Assembly: GCA_019120175.1 (NCBI GenBank)
Contig: DWVP01000022.1
Span: 62,001 to 126,000, forward strand
DNA: 64,000 nt
Source of the DNA: Candidatus Corynebacterium faecigallinarum
GTDB lineage: Bacteria > Actinomycetota > Actinomycetes > Mycobacteriales > Mycobacteriaceae
Direction: 5' to 3'
The notes under the pieces were generated by a model that ran no database searches, was not told the origin of the DNA, and saw nothing but the letters and a program-made list of their open reading frames with translations. Below, one piece after another: positions 53,483 to 62,331 of the stretch. Position 1 is the stretch's first letter. Each line of letters begins with the position of its first letter. The position numbers and the translations under genes were made by a program.

Positions 53483-53666
53483 GGGTGAACTCCCTGAACT
53501 GCGCAAAGTTAGGCTCTTCCGTGGCGGGCGGTTCGCGGAGGTGCGAAAGCCCGGGCGGAGACGGGTTGGGGACCGATATGGGAGGGTGTATTGCCGTTGT
53601 CTGGGGGGCGTGGGATAGAATTCTCCCCGTGCTCACCGGATGGCTTCCCGCCTTCTGTGAGTATGT

Positions 53667-53739
53667 GGGCCTTTAGCTCAGTTGGTAGAGCTACGGACTT
53701 TTAATCCGCAGGTCGTGGGTTCGAGCCCCACAGGGCCCA
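53667..53739 (+). tRNA. tRNA-Lys (anticodon TTT)
   Basis: A complete cloverleaf of 73 nt. The acceptor GGGCCTT pairs with AGGGCCC (one G-U), the D-arm has GCTCAGTTGGTAGAGC, the anticodon loop CTTTTAA gives anticodon TTT, and the T-arm is GTGGGTTCGAGCCCCAC. The 3' CCA is not encoded. Confidence 0.96.
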
Positions 53740-53750
53740 CAAGTCACCCC

Positions 53751-53779
53751 CCCCCGGTACCTGTCCACGGTGCCGGGGG
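53751..53779 (+). terminator. Hairpin after tRNA-Lys
   Basis: CCCCCGGTACC and GGTGCCGGGGG pair (one G-U) around a 7-nt loop, 11 nt after the tRNA. It probably ends the tRNA transcript. Confidence 0.6.
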
Positions 53780-53812
53780 TTGCCTCTATCTCGCTGCGCT
53801 GCCGCAGGTTAT

Positions 53813-54083
53813 GGGTTAATGGTCAGAATGTGTGTCTACTGCGGGCGTGTCACCGGCCGACCCCCCACTCTCTGGACCCCGGCGGACTTCACTGGATCGT
53901 CGGTGATGGCACGGTGATACTCGCCCGCTCATCTGCGGCGGGAGGGTTGTCGGGCACGTAAGCGGGTGGTGTTTTGTCACGTACCCTGGGCGAATAGCTG
54001 TCCGAGAGCTATTATCCTGTCTTTTCGCCGGGGTGATCTGTTACGCAGTGCGGAACCTGGACACACATTCTGACCATTAACCC
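53813..54083. mobile_element. MITE-like element with 24-bp terminal inverted repeats
   Basis: GGGTTAATGGTCAGAATGTG plus TGTC (53813-53836) is perfectly repeated in inverse orientation at 54060-54083. The 271-bp unit is flanked by CAGGTTAT (53805-53812) and CAGGTTGT (54084-54091), an 8-bp near-perfect direct repeat that looks like a target-site duplication. No transposase reading frame is inside. Eight-base duplications are made by several insertion-sequence families (for example ISL3 and IS256), so a non-autonomous derivative is likely; the parent family is not identified. It lies 73 bp after tRNA-Lys. Confidence 0.75.
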
Positions 54084-54246
54084 CAGGTTGTTACGCCGAA
54101 TCCACACATTGCCCGATCCGTGACGCGGAAGGACGGAAAAGTGAACTCGGCGCCACGGTGCACAAGGACGCCCCGGTCGGAACAGGCCGGGGCGCCCGTC
54201 CCCTCTCGATCAGCGAGTGTTCACGAGACGATGCGGAGCTCGAGAA

Positions 54247-54870
54247 TCAGGCCGGAGGAACCCCGCCATGGGGCGGCAGCGAGCCGACCCGCTCGATGCC
54301 CTGTGGCATCAGGATGTAGTACGACGATGCCTCGCCACTCGGGGCGGCATTCGAGTCACCGGGCAGCAGGTAGCGGTAGTTGACCTTGATCATGTTGTCC
54401 GCGACCCGCTCCGTGGTCTGGTACGGGAAGGCCTCCGGGGTCGTCGGGCCGATGTACTTCGAACCGGCGAACAGCGCGACCTGGCGCGGTGAGGAACCGG
54501 TGGCGGCGGTCACGTCCAGCGTGATGGCCGACAGTGGCTTCGAAGAATCATAATCCCGGGTCTCGGCGCCGAGGTGGGTCCACGGACTGTGGTCCGGGAG
54601 GTCCGGGGTCACTGCGGCGGCGTACCAGGCGGCCGGCTCGGGGGAGCGGACCGGTTTGGAGGTGTCCTGCTTCGGTGGGCTGGCCACGTCTGCGGCACTG
54701 GTGGAGGCGGCGACGCCTGCCCCGCCGAAGGCGAGCAGGGTGGCGGTGGTCAGTGCAAGGGCACGCGAGCGGTGGCTCTTCGTCCGTGGTGTGGTGGTGC
54801 GGGGGTTCAGGGCGAGACTCCTTTCCGTCGACAGGTCGACGAGTGGTGTCTGTGGTGTTGAGCCTTGCAC
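54247..54870 (-). CDS. Secreted LppP/LprE-like protein
   Basis: A protein of up to 207 aa. A basic N-terminus (TPRTKSHRSR) leads to a hydrophobic segment (ALALTTATLLAFGGAGVAAS), a signal peptide or anchor without a lipobox. The C-terminal half resembles the LppP/LprE domain: SPRQVALFAGSKYIGPTTPE then IKVNYRYLLPGDSNAAPSGE. The start is uncertain. The GTG at 54870 is the longest reading, but the best ribosome site (GGAAAGGAG, complement of 54818-54826) points at a CTG codon at 54810, which would still include the whole signal region. Function is unknown; relatives are mycobacterial cell-envelope lipoproteins. Confidence 0.65.
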   Translation of the reverse strand: MQGSTPQTPLVDLSTERSLALNPRTTTPRTKSHRSRALALTTATLLAFGGAGVAASTSAADVASPPKQDTSKPVRSPEPAAWYAAAVTPDLPDHSPWTHLGAETRDYDSSKPLSAITLDVTAATGSSPRQVALFAGSKYIGPTTPEAFPYQTTERVADNMIKVNYRYLLPGDSNAAPSGEASSYYILMPQGIERVGSLPPHGGVPPA

Positions 54871-55198
54871 CCTTAGCGACCGAGTGCGCCCGGGAGAGTG
54901 TTACATCTCACACATCGGATGCAGGTTGTGCAGGGTTCTGCGGTGGTCGCCTGATTCGGTGGGACGTTCCCGCAGTGCGGTGCCCGGGAGTCCCCGCTGT
55001 GCGGTGCGTGGAGTACCCGCTGTGCGATGGCCCGGAGGGTGGCGTCGGCCCCCGGTCGGGGCATGCGGTGCGCCCAGGACGCGGCCACGGGGGTATGGAT
55101 TGTCCCGTCTGATGAGAATTAAAAGTCCGCCGATTGGGATCTCTGTGGTCGAACCACTAGAACTAGGAGAACGCTTTATTCATGAGAGGAACGCAGAC
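54871..55198. other. 328-bp divergent control region LppP-like / BASS transporter
   Basis: No gene is supported. It contains an imperfect tandem repeat at 54969-55038 and, nearer the transporter, a short AT-richer stretch (GAGAATTAAAAG, around 55114) likely to be part of its promoter. Confidence 0.5.
54969..55038. repeat. Three imperfect 23-bp tandem repeats
   Basis: The units start at 54969, 54993 and 55016 and share CCCGCWGTGCGRTG followed by a GGAG-containing end. No coding frame runs through them convincingly. Confidence 0.6.
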
Positions 55199-56248
55199 AT
55201 GACCGACTCCCCGGAGCAGACGCCGGCACAGTCCACGAAAAAGAAGCATCCGACCGCGAAAGAGGCTGACCGCTCGGCGGCCATCGCCGTCACAGCCTTC
55301 CCGGTATTCATCCTGGCCGGCACGGTCCTCGCCTTCTTCTTCCCCGCGCCGTTCCAGCCGCTGACCGACTACATCAACATCTTCCTGATGATCATCATGT
55401 TCGCGATGGGGCTCACGCTGGCCATCCCGGACTTCAAGATGATCGCGAAGCGACCCGTCCCGGTCATCATCGGTGTGGTCGCCCAGTTCGTGATCATGCC
55501 GCTCCTCGCGATCTTCGTCGCCTGGGTGCTGGATCTGAACCCGGCGCTGGCGGTCGGCCTGCTGATGCTCGGCTCGGTCCCCAGCGGAACCTCCTCCAAC
55601 GTGATCACCTTCCTGTCGAAGGGCGATGTCGCCCTGTCGGTGGCGATGACCAGCGTGTCCACCCTGATCTCGCCGATCATGACTCCCGCCCTGATGCTGC
55701 TGCTCGCCGACACCCGCACCGACGTCGACGGCTGGGGGATGGCGGTGTCTCTGGTCCAGACCGTGCTGCTGCCGGTCATCGGTGGCCTGGTGATCAGGAC
55801 GGTCGTCGCCAACAAGTACCTCGACCCGATCATGCCTGTCCTGCCGTGGCTGTCGATCCTGGGCATCGGCGGCGTGGTGTTCCCTGCCGTTGCCAACAAT
55901 GCCGACCTGCTGGCCAGCGTGGGCCTCATCGTCTTCGTCGCCGTGCTGATGCACAACGTCCTGGGCTACGTCCTGGGCTACTTTGCCGGGCGTCTCTTCC
56001 GCCTGCCGGAGAAGGCCAACCGCACCATGGCCGTGGAGATCGGCACCCAGTCGGCCGGTCTCGCCTCCGGTATGGCCGGACGTTTCTTCAGCCCCGAGGC
56101 CGCTCTGCCAGGTGCGGTTGCTGCGGTGATCCACAACATCACCGGTGCGGTGTACTCCGCGATCGTCCGAAACCGGGCGCTGCCGGAGGACAAGTCCGCC
56201 GCGGACGCCTCCGGGGACGCTGCGGAAGACTCCCCCGTTAAGGTGTAG
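55199..56248 (+). CDS. Bile acid:sodium symporter family (BASS) transporter
   Basis: A 349-aa membrane protein with about ten hydrophobic segments. LMIIMFAMGLTLAIPDFKMI, LMLGSVPSGTSSNVITFLSK and AVEIGTQSAGLASGMAGRFF match BASS-family landmarks, including the crossover regions that bind sodium. Bacterial relatives carry pantoate or other organic anions. The ATG at 55199 follows GAGAGGA at 8-nt spacing and is preferred over a longer upstream reading through the control region. The C-terminal tail is acidic and Ala-rich. Confidence 0.87.
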   Translation: MTDSPEQTPAQSTKKKHPTAKEADRSAAIAVTAFPVFILAGTVLAFFFPAPFQPLTDYINIFLMIIMFAMGLTLAIPDFKMIAKRPVPVIIGVVAQFVIMPLLAIFVAWVLDLNPALAVGLLMLGSVPSGTSSNVITFLSKGDVALSVAMTSVSTLISPIMTPALMLLLADTRTDVDGWGMAVSLVQTVLLPVIGGLVIRTVVANKYLDPIMPVLPWLSILGIGGVVFPAVANNADLLASVGLIVFVAVLMHNVLGYVLGYFAGRLFRLPEKANRTMAVEIGTQSAGLASGMAGRFFSPEAALPGAVAAVIHNITGAVYSAIVRNRALPEDKSAADASGDAAEDSPVKV

Positions 56249-56289
56249 AAAAGCTACATTGACGGCCGTCTCGTGTCCGGACACGCTGC

Positions 56290-56295
56290 TAGCGT
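56290..56295 (+). promoter_or_regulatory. -10 hexamer of the PEP synthase regulator gene
   Basis: TAGCGT ends 7 nt before the ATG at 56303, a leaderless arrangement. Confidence 0.4.
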
Positions 56296-56302
56296 GGGGA
56301 CA

Positions 56303-57115
56303 ATGACGGCCACCCCCGAACGACCGGTGTTCTTCGTCTCCGACAGCACCGGAATCACCGCGGAGACCCTGGGGAACGCCCTGCTGGCGCAGTTCCCCGC
56401 CACCCGGTTCAGCCGGCGCGTCCTGCCGTTCGTGGACAGCGTGGACCACGCCCGCCGGGCGGTGGAGGAGATCGCCTCCGTCGCAGACCGCGAACCGATC
56501 GTCTTCCTCACCATCGGCGACGTGAACGTCGCCGCCGAGATGGGCGCCGCCCCTGGCGAGATCATCGACCTGCTCGTCGGACACCTCTCCCGACTGGAAC
56601 AGATCCTCGGCGCCCGCCGCACCGCCGACCCCACGGCCTACCATCGGGTGGGGGACCCGGACCGCTATCACGACCGTATCAACGCCGTGGAATACACCAT
56701 CGAGCATGACGACGCCGCCTCGCTGCGCCGCATCGACATCGCCGACCTGGTCATCATCGCCCCCTCCCGCTGCGGTAAAACCCCCACCGCGATGTACCTG
56801 GCCCTGCAGTACGGGCTGCGCGTGGCCAACTACCCACTCACCGAGGACGACACCCCCGGGCAGCTGCCGGGCGTGCTGACCGGGCTCGAGGGGCGTCTCT
56901 TCGGGCTCACCACCACCGCCCAGCGGCTCAGTCAGATCCGCAGCGAGCGAAGACCAGGCAGCAGCTACTCCAGCCTGGCTCGCTGTCGGAACGAACTGCG
57001 GGACGCCGAGAACCTCTACCGGCGTCACCGCATCCCCTACGTCGACTCCCACGCCATGAGCGTGGAGGAGATGGCCAGCACCATCCTGACCACCATGAAC
57101 CTGCGAAACATCTGA
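56303..57115 (+). CDS. ppsR: PEP synthase regulatory protein (kinase/pyrophosphorylase, PPSR)
   Basis: A 270-aa DUF299 protein. It reversibly phosphorylates PEP synthase with ADP as donor and removes the phosphate with Pi, switching the enzyme off and on. It starts with FFVSDSTGITAETLGNALL and has the P-loop-like motif APSRCGKTPTAMYLALQYG, where most relatives have SRTSKTP. The ATG at 56303 gives a normal N-terminus. It lies 45 bp before ppsA, so target and regulator share a locus. Confidence 0.92.
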   Translation: MTATPERPVFFVSDSTGITAETLGNALLAQFPATRFSRRVLPFVDSVDHARRAVEEIASVADREPIVFLTIGDVNVAAEMGAAPGEIIDLLVGHLSRLEQILGARRTADPTAYHRVGDPDRYHDRINAVEYTIEHDDAASLRRIDIADLVIIAPSRCGKTPTAMYLALQYGLRVANYPLTEDDTPGQLPGVLTGLEGRLFGLTTTAQRLSQIRSERRPGSSYSSLARCRNELRDAENLYRRHRIPYVDSHAMSVEEMASTILTTMNLRNI

Positions 57116-57160
57116 AACCACCGCCCCAGAGAAACCGCCCCGTGCGAAAGGACCACACCC

Positions 57161-59587
57161 ATGTCCACCCCTGACTCCCACCGCACCGTCATTCCCTTCA
57201 CCGAGCTCGGCATGGACGACGTCCCCCAGGTCGGCGGCAAGAACGCCTCCCTGGGTGAGATGGTCGTCAACCTCGCTGACGCCGGCGTCCGCGTCCCCGG
57301 CGGTTTCGCCACCACCGCGGATGCCTACCGGGAGTTCCTCGCCGTCAACGGACTCGACGAGAACATCAAGGACACCCTGTCCGACCTCGACCTCCAGGAC
57401 GTCCGGGAGCTCGCAGTCCGCGGTACGCAGATCCGTCAGTGGATCCTGGACCAGCCCTTCCCGCAGTCTCTGGAGCGCGACATCCGCGACGCCTATGACG
57501 CACTCGTCGCCGGCGACAGTCACCCCGAGGAGGTGACCTGGGCGGTCCGGTCATCCGCGACCGCCGAGGACCTGCCGGAAGCCTCCTTCGCCGGCCAGCA
57601 GGAGACCTACCTCAACATCGGCGGCATCGACAATGTGCTCGAGGCCGTCCGCCACGTCTTCGCCTCCCTCTACAACGACCGGGCGATCTCCTACCGCGAC
57701 CACCACGGCTTCGCCCACGACGAGGTCGCCCTGTCCGCCGGCGTGCAGCGCATGGTGCGCAGCGACATCGGTGCGTCCGGCGTGATGTTTACCGTGGACA
57801 CCGAGTCCGGCTTCGACCGGGCGGTGTTCATCACCTCCGCCTACGGCCTCGGCGAGGCCGTGGTGCAGGGTGCTGTGAACCCGGATGAGTTCTACGTCTC
57901 CAAACCAGCCATCTCCGACGGCAGGACAGGTCGGGACGCCATCCTGTCGCGCACCGTCGGCGGCAAGGCCGTCGCCATGCGCTACGCCGAGGGCTCCGGT
58001 GTCGACTCCGCCACCCGGTGGGAGGACATCAGGGAGGACGACCGTGCGAAGTTCTCCATCACCGACGAGGAGGTCACCGAACTGGCCCGCCACGCCGTGG
58101 CCATCGAGGAGCACTACGGCCGGCCGATGGACATCGAGTGGGGACGCGACGGACTCGACGGCCAGCTCTACATCCTGCAGGCCCGCCCGGAGACCGTGGT
58201 CTCCCGTCGCGGCGCCGGGGAGGACGGGGGCCAGGTGCTGACCCGGTTCGAGATCGACCGGGCCGGTGCCGACGCCGCCGAGGTGCTCGCCGAAGGCCGC
58301 TCCATCGGCCAGCGCATCGGTGCCGGCCCGGTGCGCGTGCTGCGCTCGATCAAGGACATGGACCGCATGCAGACCGGAGATGTGCTGGTCGCCGAGATCA
58401 CCGACCCGGACTGGGAACCGATCATGAAGCGTGCCTCGGCGATCATCACCGAACGTGGTGGACGTACCTGCCACGCCGCCATCATCGCCCGTGAACTGGG
58501 TGTCCCGGCGATCGTCGGCACCGGCAACGCCACCTCGGTGCTGCCCGACAGTGAGCAGGTCACCGTCTCCTGTGCCGAGGGTGACACCGGACGGGTCTAC
58601 CGCGGTGCGGTCGACTTCGAGGACAAGGAGACCCGGCTGGACGCCATGCCGGAGATCCCGGTGAAGCTGATGATGAACGTCGCCACCCCGGACCAGGCAT
58701 TCGCCTTCTCCCACCTGCCGAACAGTGGTGTGGGGCTGGCGCGCATGGAGTTCATCATCAACCGGCAGATCGGTGTGCACCCCAAGGCGCTGCTGGAACG
58801 CGACTCACTGGATCCGGAGCTGCAGGCCGAGGTGGACGCAGCCTGGGCGGCATACCCGAGTCCCGAAGAGTTCTTCATCCAGCGCGTGGTCGAGGGCGTG
58901 TCGACGATCGCGGCGGCCTTCGACCCCAAGCCGGTGATCGTGCGGCTGTCGGACTTCAAGACCAACGAATACGCCAACCTCATCGCCGGTGAACGATACG
59001 AGCCGAACGAGGAGAACCCGATGCTTGGCTACCGGGGTGCCGCCCGGTACGTCTCCGATGAGTTCCGCGACTGCTTCGCCCTGGAGTGTGAGGCCCTGCG
59101 CCGGGTGCGTGACGACATGGGTCTGACCAATGTGCGGGTCATGGTGCCGTTCGTGCGCACCATCCCGGAGCTGCAGGACGTCCTGGAGGTCATGGCGTCC
59201 CACGGACTGGAGCGGGGGAAGAACGGCCTGCAGGTGGTGATGATGTGCGAGGTGCCGTCGAACTATCTGCTGGCCGAGGAGTTCCTCGAGCACGTGGACG
59301 GCTTCTCCATCGGCTCCAACGACATGACCCAGCTGGTGCTGGGCGTGGACCGCGACTCCGACCTGGTCGCCCACGACTTCGACGAGCGCGACCCCGCGGT
59401 GCTGAAGGTCATCGGCTCGGTGGTGCGGACCTGTGTGGAACTGGGTAAGTACGTCGGCATCTGTGGTCAGGGGCCGTCGGACCACCCGGACCTGGCTCAG
59501 TGGCTGGTGGAGCAGGGCATCGAGTCGATGTCGCTGACCCCGGACACCGTGGTGAAGACCTGGCTGTCGCTGGCAGGGGAGGAGTAG
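57161..59587 (+). CDS. ppsA: Phosphoenolpyruvate synthase
   Basis: An 808-aa enzyme that converts pyruvate and ATP to PEP, AMP and Pi for gluconeogenesis. The N-terminal ATP-grasp region starts with [12 protein letters not shown] and includes [19 protein letters not shown]. The central swivelling domain carries the phosphohistidine H438 in [15 protein letters not shown], preceded by the threonine/cysteine region modified by PPSR. The C-terminal barrel binds pyruvate ([18 protein letters not shown]). A GAAAGGA site precedes the ATG. Confidence 0.96.
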   Translation: MSTPDSHRTVIPFTELGMDDVPQVGGKNASLGEMVVNLADAGVRVPGGFATTADAYREFLAVNGLDENIKDTLSDLDLQDVRELAVRGTQIRQWILDQPFPQSLERDIRDAYDALVAGDSHPEEVTWAVRSSATAEDLPEASFAGQQETYLNIGGIDNVLEAVRHVFASLYNDRAISYRDHHGFAHDEVALSAGVQRMVRSDIGASGVMFTVDTESGFDRAVFITSAYGLGEAVVQGAVNPDEFYVSKPAISDGRTGRDAILSRTVGGKAVAMRYAEGSGVDSATRWEDIREDDRAKFSITDEEVTELARHAVAIEEHYGRPMDIEWGRDGLDGQLYILQARPETVVSRRGAGEDGGQVLTRFEIDRAGADAAEVLAEGRSIGQRIGAGPVRVLRSIKDMDRMQTGDVLVAEITDPDWEPIMKRASAIITERGGRTCHAAIIARELGVPAIVGTGNATSVLPDSEQVTVSCAEGDTGRVYRGAVDFEDKETRLDAMPEIPVKLMMNVATPDQAFAFSHLPNSGVGLARMEFIINRQIGVHPKALLERDSLDPELQAEVDAAWAAYPSPEEFFIQRVVEGVSTIAAAFDPKPVIVRLSDFKTNEYANLIAGERYEPNEENPMLGYRGAARYVSDEFRDCFALECEALRRVRDDMGLTNVRVMVPFVRTIPELQDVLEVMASHGLERGKNGLQVVMMCEVPSNYLLAEEFLEHVDGFSIGSNDMTQLVLGVDRDSDLVAHDFDERDPAVLKVIGSVVRTCVELGKYVGICGQGPSDHPDLAQWLVEQGIESMSLTPDTVVKTWLSLAGEE

Positions 59588-59642
59588 GCAACCCAACGGG
59601 GCGAACCGGGAGGTCCGGCGCGCGCACGGGTACGCCCATGCG

Positions 59643-59680
59643 TATACTGAATGGGACGGTCCTGTGGCGGTCGCCACAGG
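59643..59680 (+). promoter_or_regulatory. CsoR-like gene promoter with perfect palindrome in the leader
   Basis: A TATACT -10 hexamer (59643-59648) is followed by CCTGTGGCG-GT-CGCCACAGG (59661-59680), a 20-bp palindrome placed at roughly +6 to +25 of the transcript. It is a likely operator for the repressor encoded just downstream, or an RNA hairpin. Confidence 0.65.
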
Positions 59681-59719
59681 TAGCCCCTCACATTGATCTC
59701 TCTCCAGGAGGACCTTTCC

Positions 59720-59986
59720 ATGAAGCTCAACGACGAAACCTCAGACGCAGTAGCCGTCCGACTCCGACGCGCCCGCGGGCAGCTCGAAGGCGTCATCACC
59801 ATGATCGAGAACGGCCGGGAGTGCGATGAGATCGTCACCCAGCTCGCCGCCGTGTCCCGTGCCGTGGACCGCGCCGGGGTGAAGGCGATCTCCGGTGGGA
59901 TGCTCGACTGCGCCCACGCCGAGCCGGAGGAAGTCCCGGAGGACTGGCAGGAACAGATGGAGAAGCTCTTCCTCTCCCTGTCCTGA
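59720..59986 (+). CDS. CsoR/CstR-family repressor lacking the metal-binding histidine
   Basis: An 88-aa all-helical DUF156 protein. RLRRARGQLEGVITMIENGR is the family core. C35 and C64 correspond to the two conserved cysteines of CsoR (C36 and C65), but the position of the copper-binding histidine is glycine (G60). A Cys-Cys pair without the histidine is the pattern of CstR-type persulfide sensors rather than Cu(I) sensors. The ATG is preceded by AGGAGG at 8-nt spacing. No target gene (copper pump, sulfur transferase) is adjacent; the next gene is pabAB. Confidence 0.82.
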   Translation: MKLNDETSDAVAVRLRRARGQLEGVITMIENGRECDEIVTQLAAVSRAVDRAGVKAISGGMLDCAHAEPEEVPEDWQEQMEKLFLSLS

Positions 59987-60053
59987 CAGCAGCGTCGTGG
60001 AGTCGTGGAAGCCCCCAAGCCACGGCTCCTGCAGTGGGGTCTCCACCGCCCGC

Positions 60054-60059
60054 TACTAT
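60054..60059 (+). promoter_or_regulatory. -10 hexamer of pabAB
   Basis: TACTAT ends 8 nt before the GTG start at 60068. Confidence 0.45.
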
Positions 60060-60067
60060 CGGACCCT

Positions 60068-62314
60068 GTGATCCGCACCCTGCTCATCGACAACCACGAC
60101 TCCTTCACCTGGAACCTCGTCCACGACCTGACCAGGGTGAACGGGGTCGCCCCGGTGGTCCTGCCCAACGACTGGGACCAGTGGGGGGAACAGGGCGCGG
60201 ACCTGCTCGACCACATCGACAATGTGGTGATCTCTCCCGGCCCCGGCACCCCGGTCAACCCCGTCGACGTCGGTATCGCCCCGGCGGTCATCGCCGCCGC
60301 GGTCGAGAAGCACATCCCGGTGCTGGGCATCTGCCTCGGACACCAGCTCATCGCCCATCTGTACGGTGCCACAGTGGGCCCGGCCACCGAACCGGTCCAC
60401 GGCCGGATCTTCCCGGTCACCCACGACGGCTCCGGGGTCTTCGCCGGCATACCCTCACCTTTCGAGGTGGTCCGCTACCACTCCCTGGCCGTCAGTGACC
60501 TCCCGGCGACCGTCCACGTCGACGCGACCACCGCCGACGGCACGGTCATGGGTATCAGCGTGCCCGGGGCACTGCTGTGGGGGGTGCAGTTCCACCCCGA
60601 ATCGGTGAAGACGAACCACGGCAGGGAACTGCTGGCCAATTTCGCCCAGCTCACCCGCGACTCCGGACGGGTGCGCCACGTCCGCGACCACGTCCTCGAC
60701 CTGGGGGACCGGCAGGAGATTGACACCCGGGCGTTCTCCGAGGACCTCTTCCGCAGTCTTTTCGAAGCAGACGGCACCTCCGCTGCCGCCCGCCACGCCG
60801 TCTGGCTCGACGGCAACCGCACCGGGGATCCGCGTGCCCGGTTCACCGTGATGGGCGCGGCGGACGGCCGCAATGCCGGACCATCGGCGGCGGTGGCGAC
60901 CGCCGACGTCGCCGCAGGTACGGTGACGGTCACCCGCCGCGAGGGCGCCGAGGTGATCGAGCAGGACGTCCTGACCTGGTTGAGGGACGATCTGGCGCGG
61001 TGGAACATCCGCGGTGGAGGACTCTCGGACGACCTGGAGGACCTGGAAGACTTGGCAGACCTTGCTGGGAAGGGGGACCGGCCGACGTCCTGCGGCTTCC
61101 GACTGGGGTGGGTGGGTTACCTGGGCTACGGGGTGAAGGCTCAGTGTTCGCGTGGTGAGGGTGCGGCGAATACGCATCCGTCGACGACGCCGGACGCCGG
61201 GTTCGTCTTCCTCGACCGGGCGGTGGTGATCGACCACGAGCGCGGTGAGGCACATCTGCTGACCCTCGATCACCCACGAGACCCGGAGACTGCCCGATGG
61301 GCGGCGGCGGGGGAGGACGCCTGGCGGGAACGCACTGCGGCGCTGATCCGGCGGTTGCTCACTGCCGAAGGGCGCGACGACGCTCCTGGTACACCCGACG
61401 AACCTGTTACCTCCGGAATGTTCGGCGAGGCCGGCACCGGTTTGCAGGTCGCCCTGCACGACCGGGCGGAGTACACCGCGAAAGTCCGGCAGATCCAGCA
61501 GTGGATCCGCGAGGGCGAGACCTACGAGGCCTGCCTGACCACCACGCTGGAGGCTGTCCCACCTGCGGCTGCCGACGGCCCCGACACTCTCGGTCTGTAC
61601 CGCCGGCTGCGCCGCGACAACCCCGCACCCTTCGCGTCCTACCTCCGGCTGCCTGGGGCGACGGTGATGTCGACCTCACCGGAACGATTCCTGAGCGTCG
61701 ACACCGCCGGCACGGTGACGTCCTCACCGATCAAGGGCACCCGGCCGGTCGGGGATGACGCCGCCGCCGACCAGCTCATCCGCGCCGAGCTGCAGAACAG
61801 CGAAAAGGACCGCGCCGAGAACCTGATGATCGTCGACCTGGTCCGGCACGACCTGGGTCGGGTCGCCGCGCCGGGTAGTGTCGCGGTTCCGGAGCTGTTC
61901 AGTGTGGAGAGTTATGCGACGGTCCACCAACTGGTCAGCACCGTCATCGCCACCCTCGACGCGGAATCCACCGGGGTGGACGCCGTGCGCGCCGCCTTCC
62001 CGCCCGGCTCGATGACCGGGGCGCCGAAGGAACGCACCATGCGCCTGCTGGAGGAGTTGGAGGACGGACCGCGCGGTGTCTACAGCGGGGCGGTCGGCTA
62101 CTTCTCGTTGGACGGTGCGGTGGACCTGTCCGTGGTGATCCGCACGCTTGTGGCTGAGACAGGCGGGGTGGCTGAGACAGACGGTACCGATGGCACAGGT
62201 GACTCACCGCGCTTCACCTACGGCGTCGGCGGGGCGGTGGTGACCCAGTCGGACCCGGACGCCGAGTACGACGAGACCGTGGTGAAGGCCACCCCACTGC
62301 TGCGACTGCGGTGA
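60068..62314 (+). CDS. pabAB: Fused aminodeoxychorismate synthase (PabA–PabB)
   Basis: A 748-aa fusion that makes aminodeoxychorismate from chorismate and glutamine for folate. The N-terminal glutaminase (about residues 1-200) has SPGPGTPVNP, the nucleophile C89 in LGICLGHQL and the histidine in QFHPESV. The C-terminal chorismate-binding domain (about 470-745) has PIKGTRPVGD, NLMIVDLVRHDLGRV, FPPGSMTGAPKERTM and GVYSGAVGYFS. The linker carries an acidic DLEDLEDLADL segment. The GTG at 60068 is chosen because family members start with the IRTLLIDNHDSFTWN stretch and a -10 hexamer lies 8 nt upstream. Confidence 0.93.
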   Translation: MIRTLLIDNHDSFTWNLVHDLTRVNGVAPVVLPNDWDQWGEQGADLLDHIDNVVISPGPGTPVNPVDVGIAPAVIAAAVEKHIPVLGICLGHQLIAHLYGATVGPATEPVHGRIFPVTHDGSGVFAGIPSPFEVVRYHSLAVSDLPATVHVDATTADGTVMGISVPGALLWGVQFHPESVKTNHGRELLANFAQLTRDSGRVRHVRDHVLDLGDRQEIDTRAFSEDLFRSLFEADGTSAAARHAVWLDGNRTGDPRARFTVMGAADGRNAGPSAAVATADVAAGTVTVTRREGAEVIEQDVLTWLRDDLARWNIRGGGLSDDLEDLEDLADLAGKGDRPTSCGFRLGWVGYLGYGVKAQCSRGEGAANTHPSTTPDAGFVFLDRAVVIDHERGEAHLLTLDHPRDPETARWAAAGEDAWRERTAALIRRLLTAEGRDDAPGTPDEPVTSGMFGEAGTGLQVALHDRAEYTAKVRQIQQWIREGETYEACLTTTLEAVPPAAADGPDTLGLYRRLRRDNPAPFASYLRLPGATVMSTSPERFLSVDTAGTVTSSPIKGTRPVGDDAAADQLIRAELQNSEKDRAENLMIVDLVRHDLGRVAAPGSVAVPELFSVESYATVHQLVSTVIATLDAESTGVDAVRAAFPPGSMTGAPKERTMRLLEELEDGPRGVYSGAVGYFSLDGAVDLSVVIRTLVAETGGVAETDGTDGTGDSPRFTYGVGGAVVTQSDPDAEYDETVVKATPLLRLR

Positions 62315-62317
62315 CGC

Positions 62318-62323
62318 TAGGCT
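62318..62323 (+). promoter_or_regulatory. -10 hexamer of yggS
   Basis: TAGGCT ends 8 nt before the ATG, just after the pabAB stop codon. Confidence 0.4.
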
Positions 62324-62331
62324 CAGAAGGC

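Noticed and set aside
53411..54246. Intact insertion sequence, prophage attachment site or integrated element at tRNA-Lys
   Set aside because: No integrase or transposase gene is present and the tRNA 3' end is not duplicated nearby; only the small MITE-like unit is supported.
59987..60067. Hairpin between the CsoR-like gene and pabAB as a terminator
   Set aside because: A 10-bp stem with a mismatch and no U-tract; plausible but not distinct from background.
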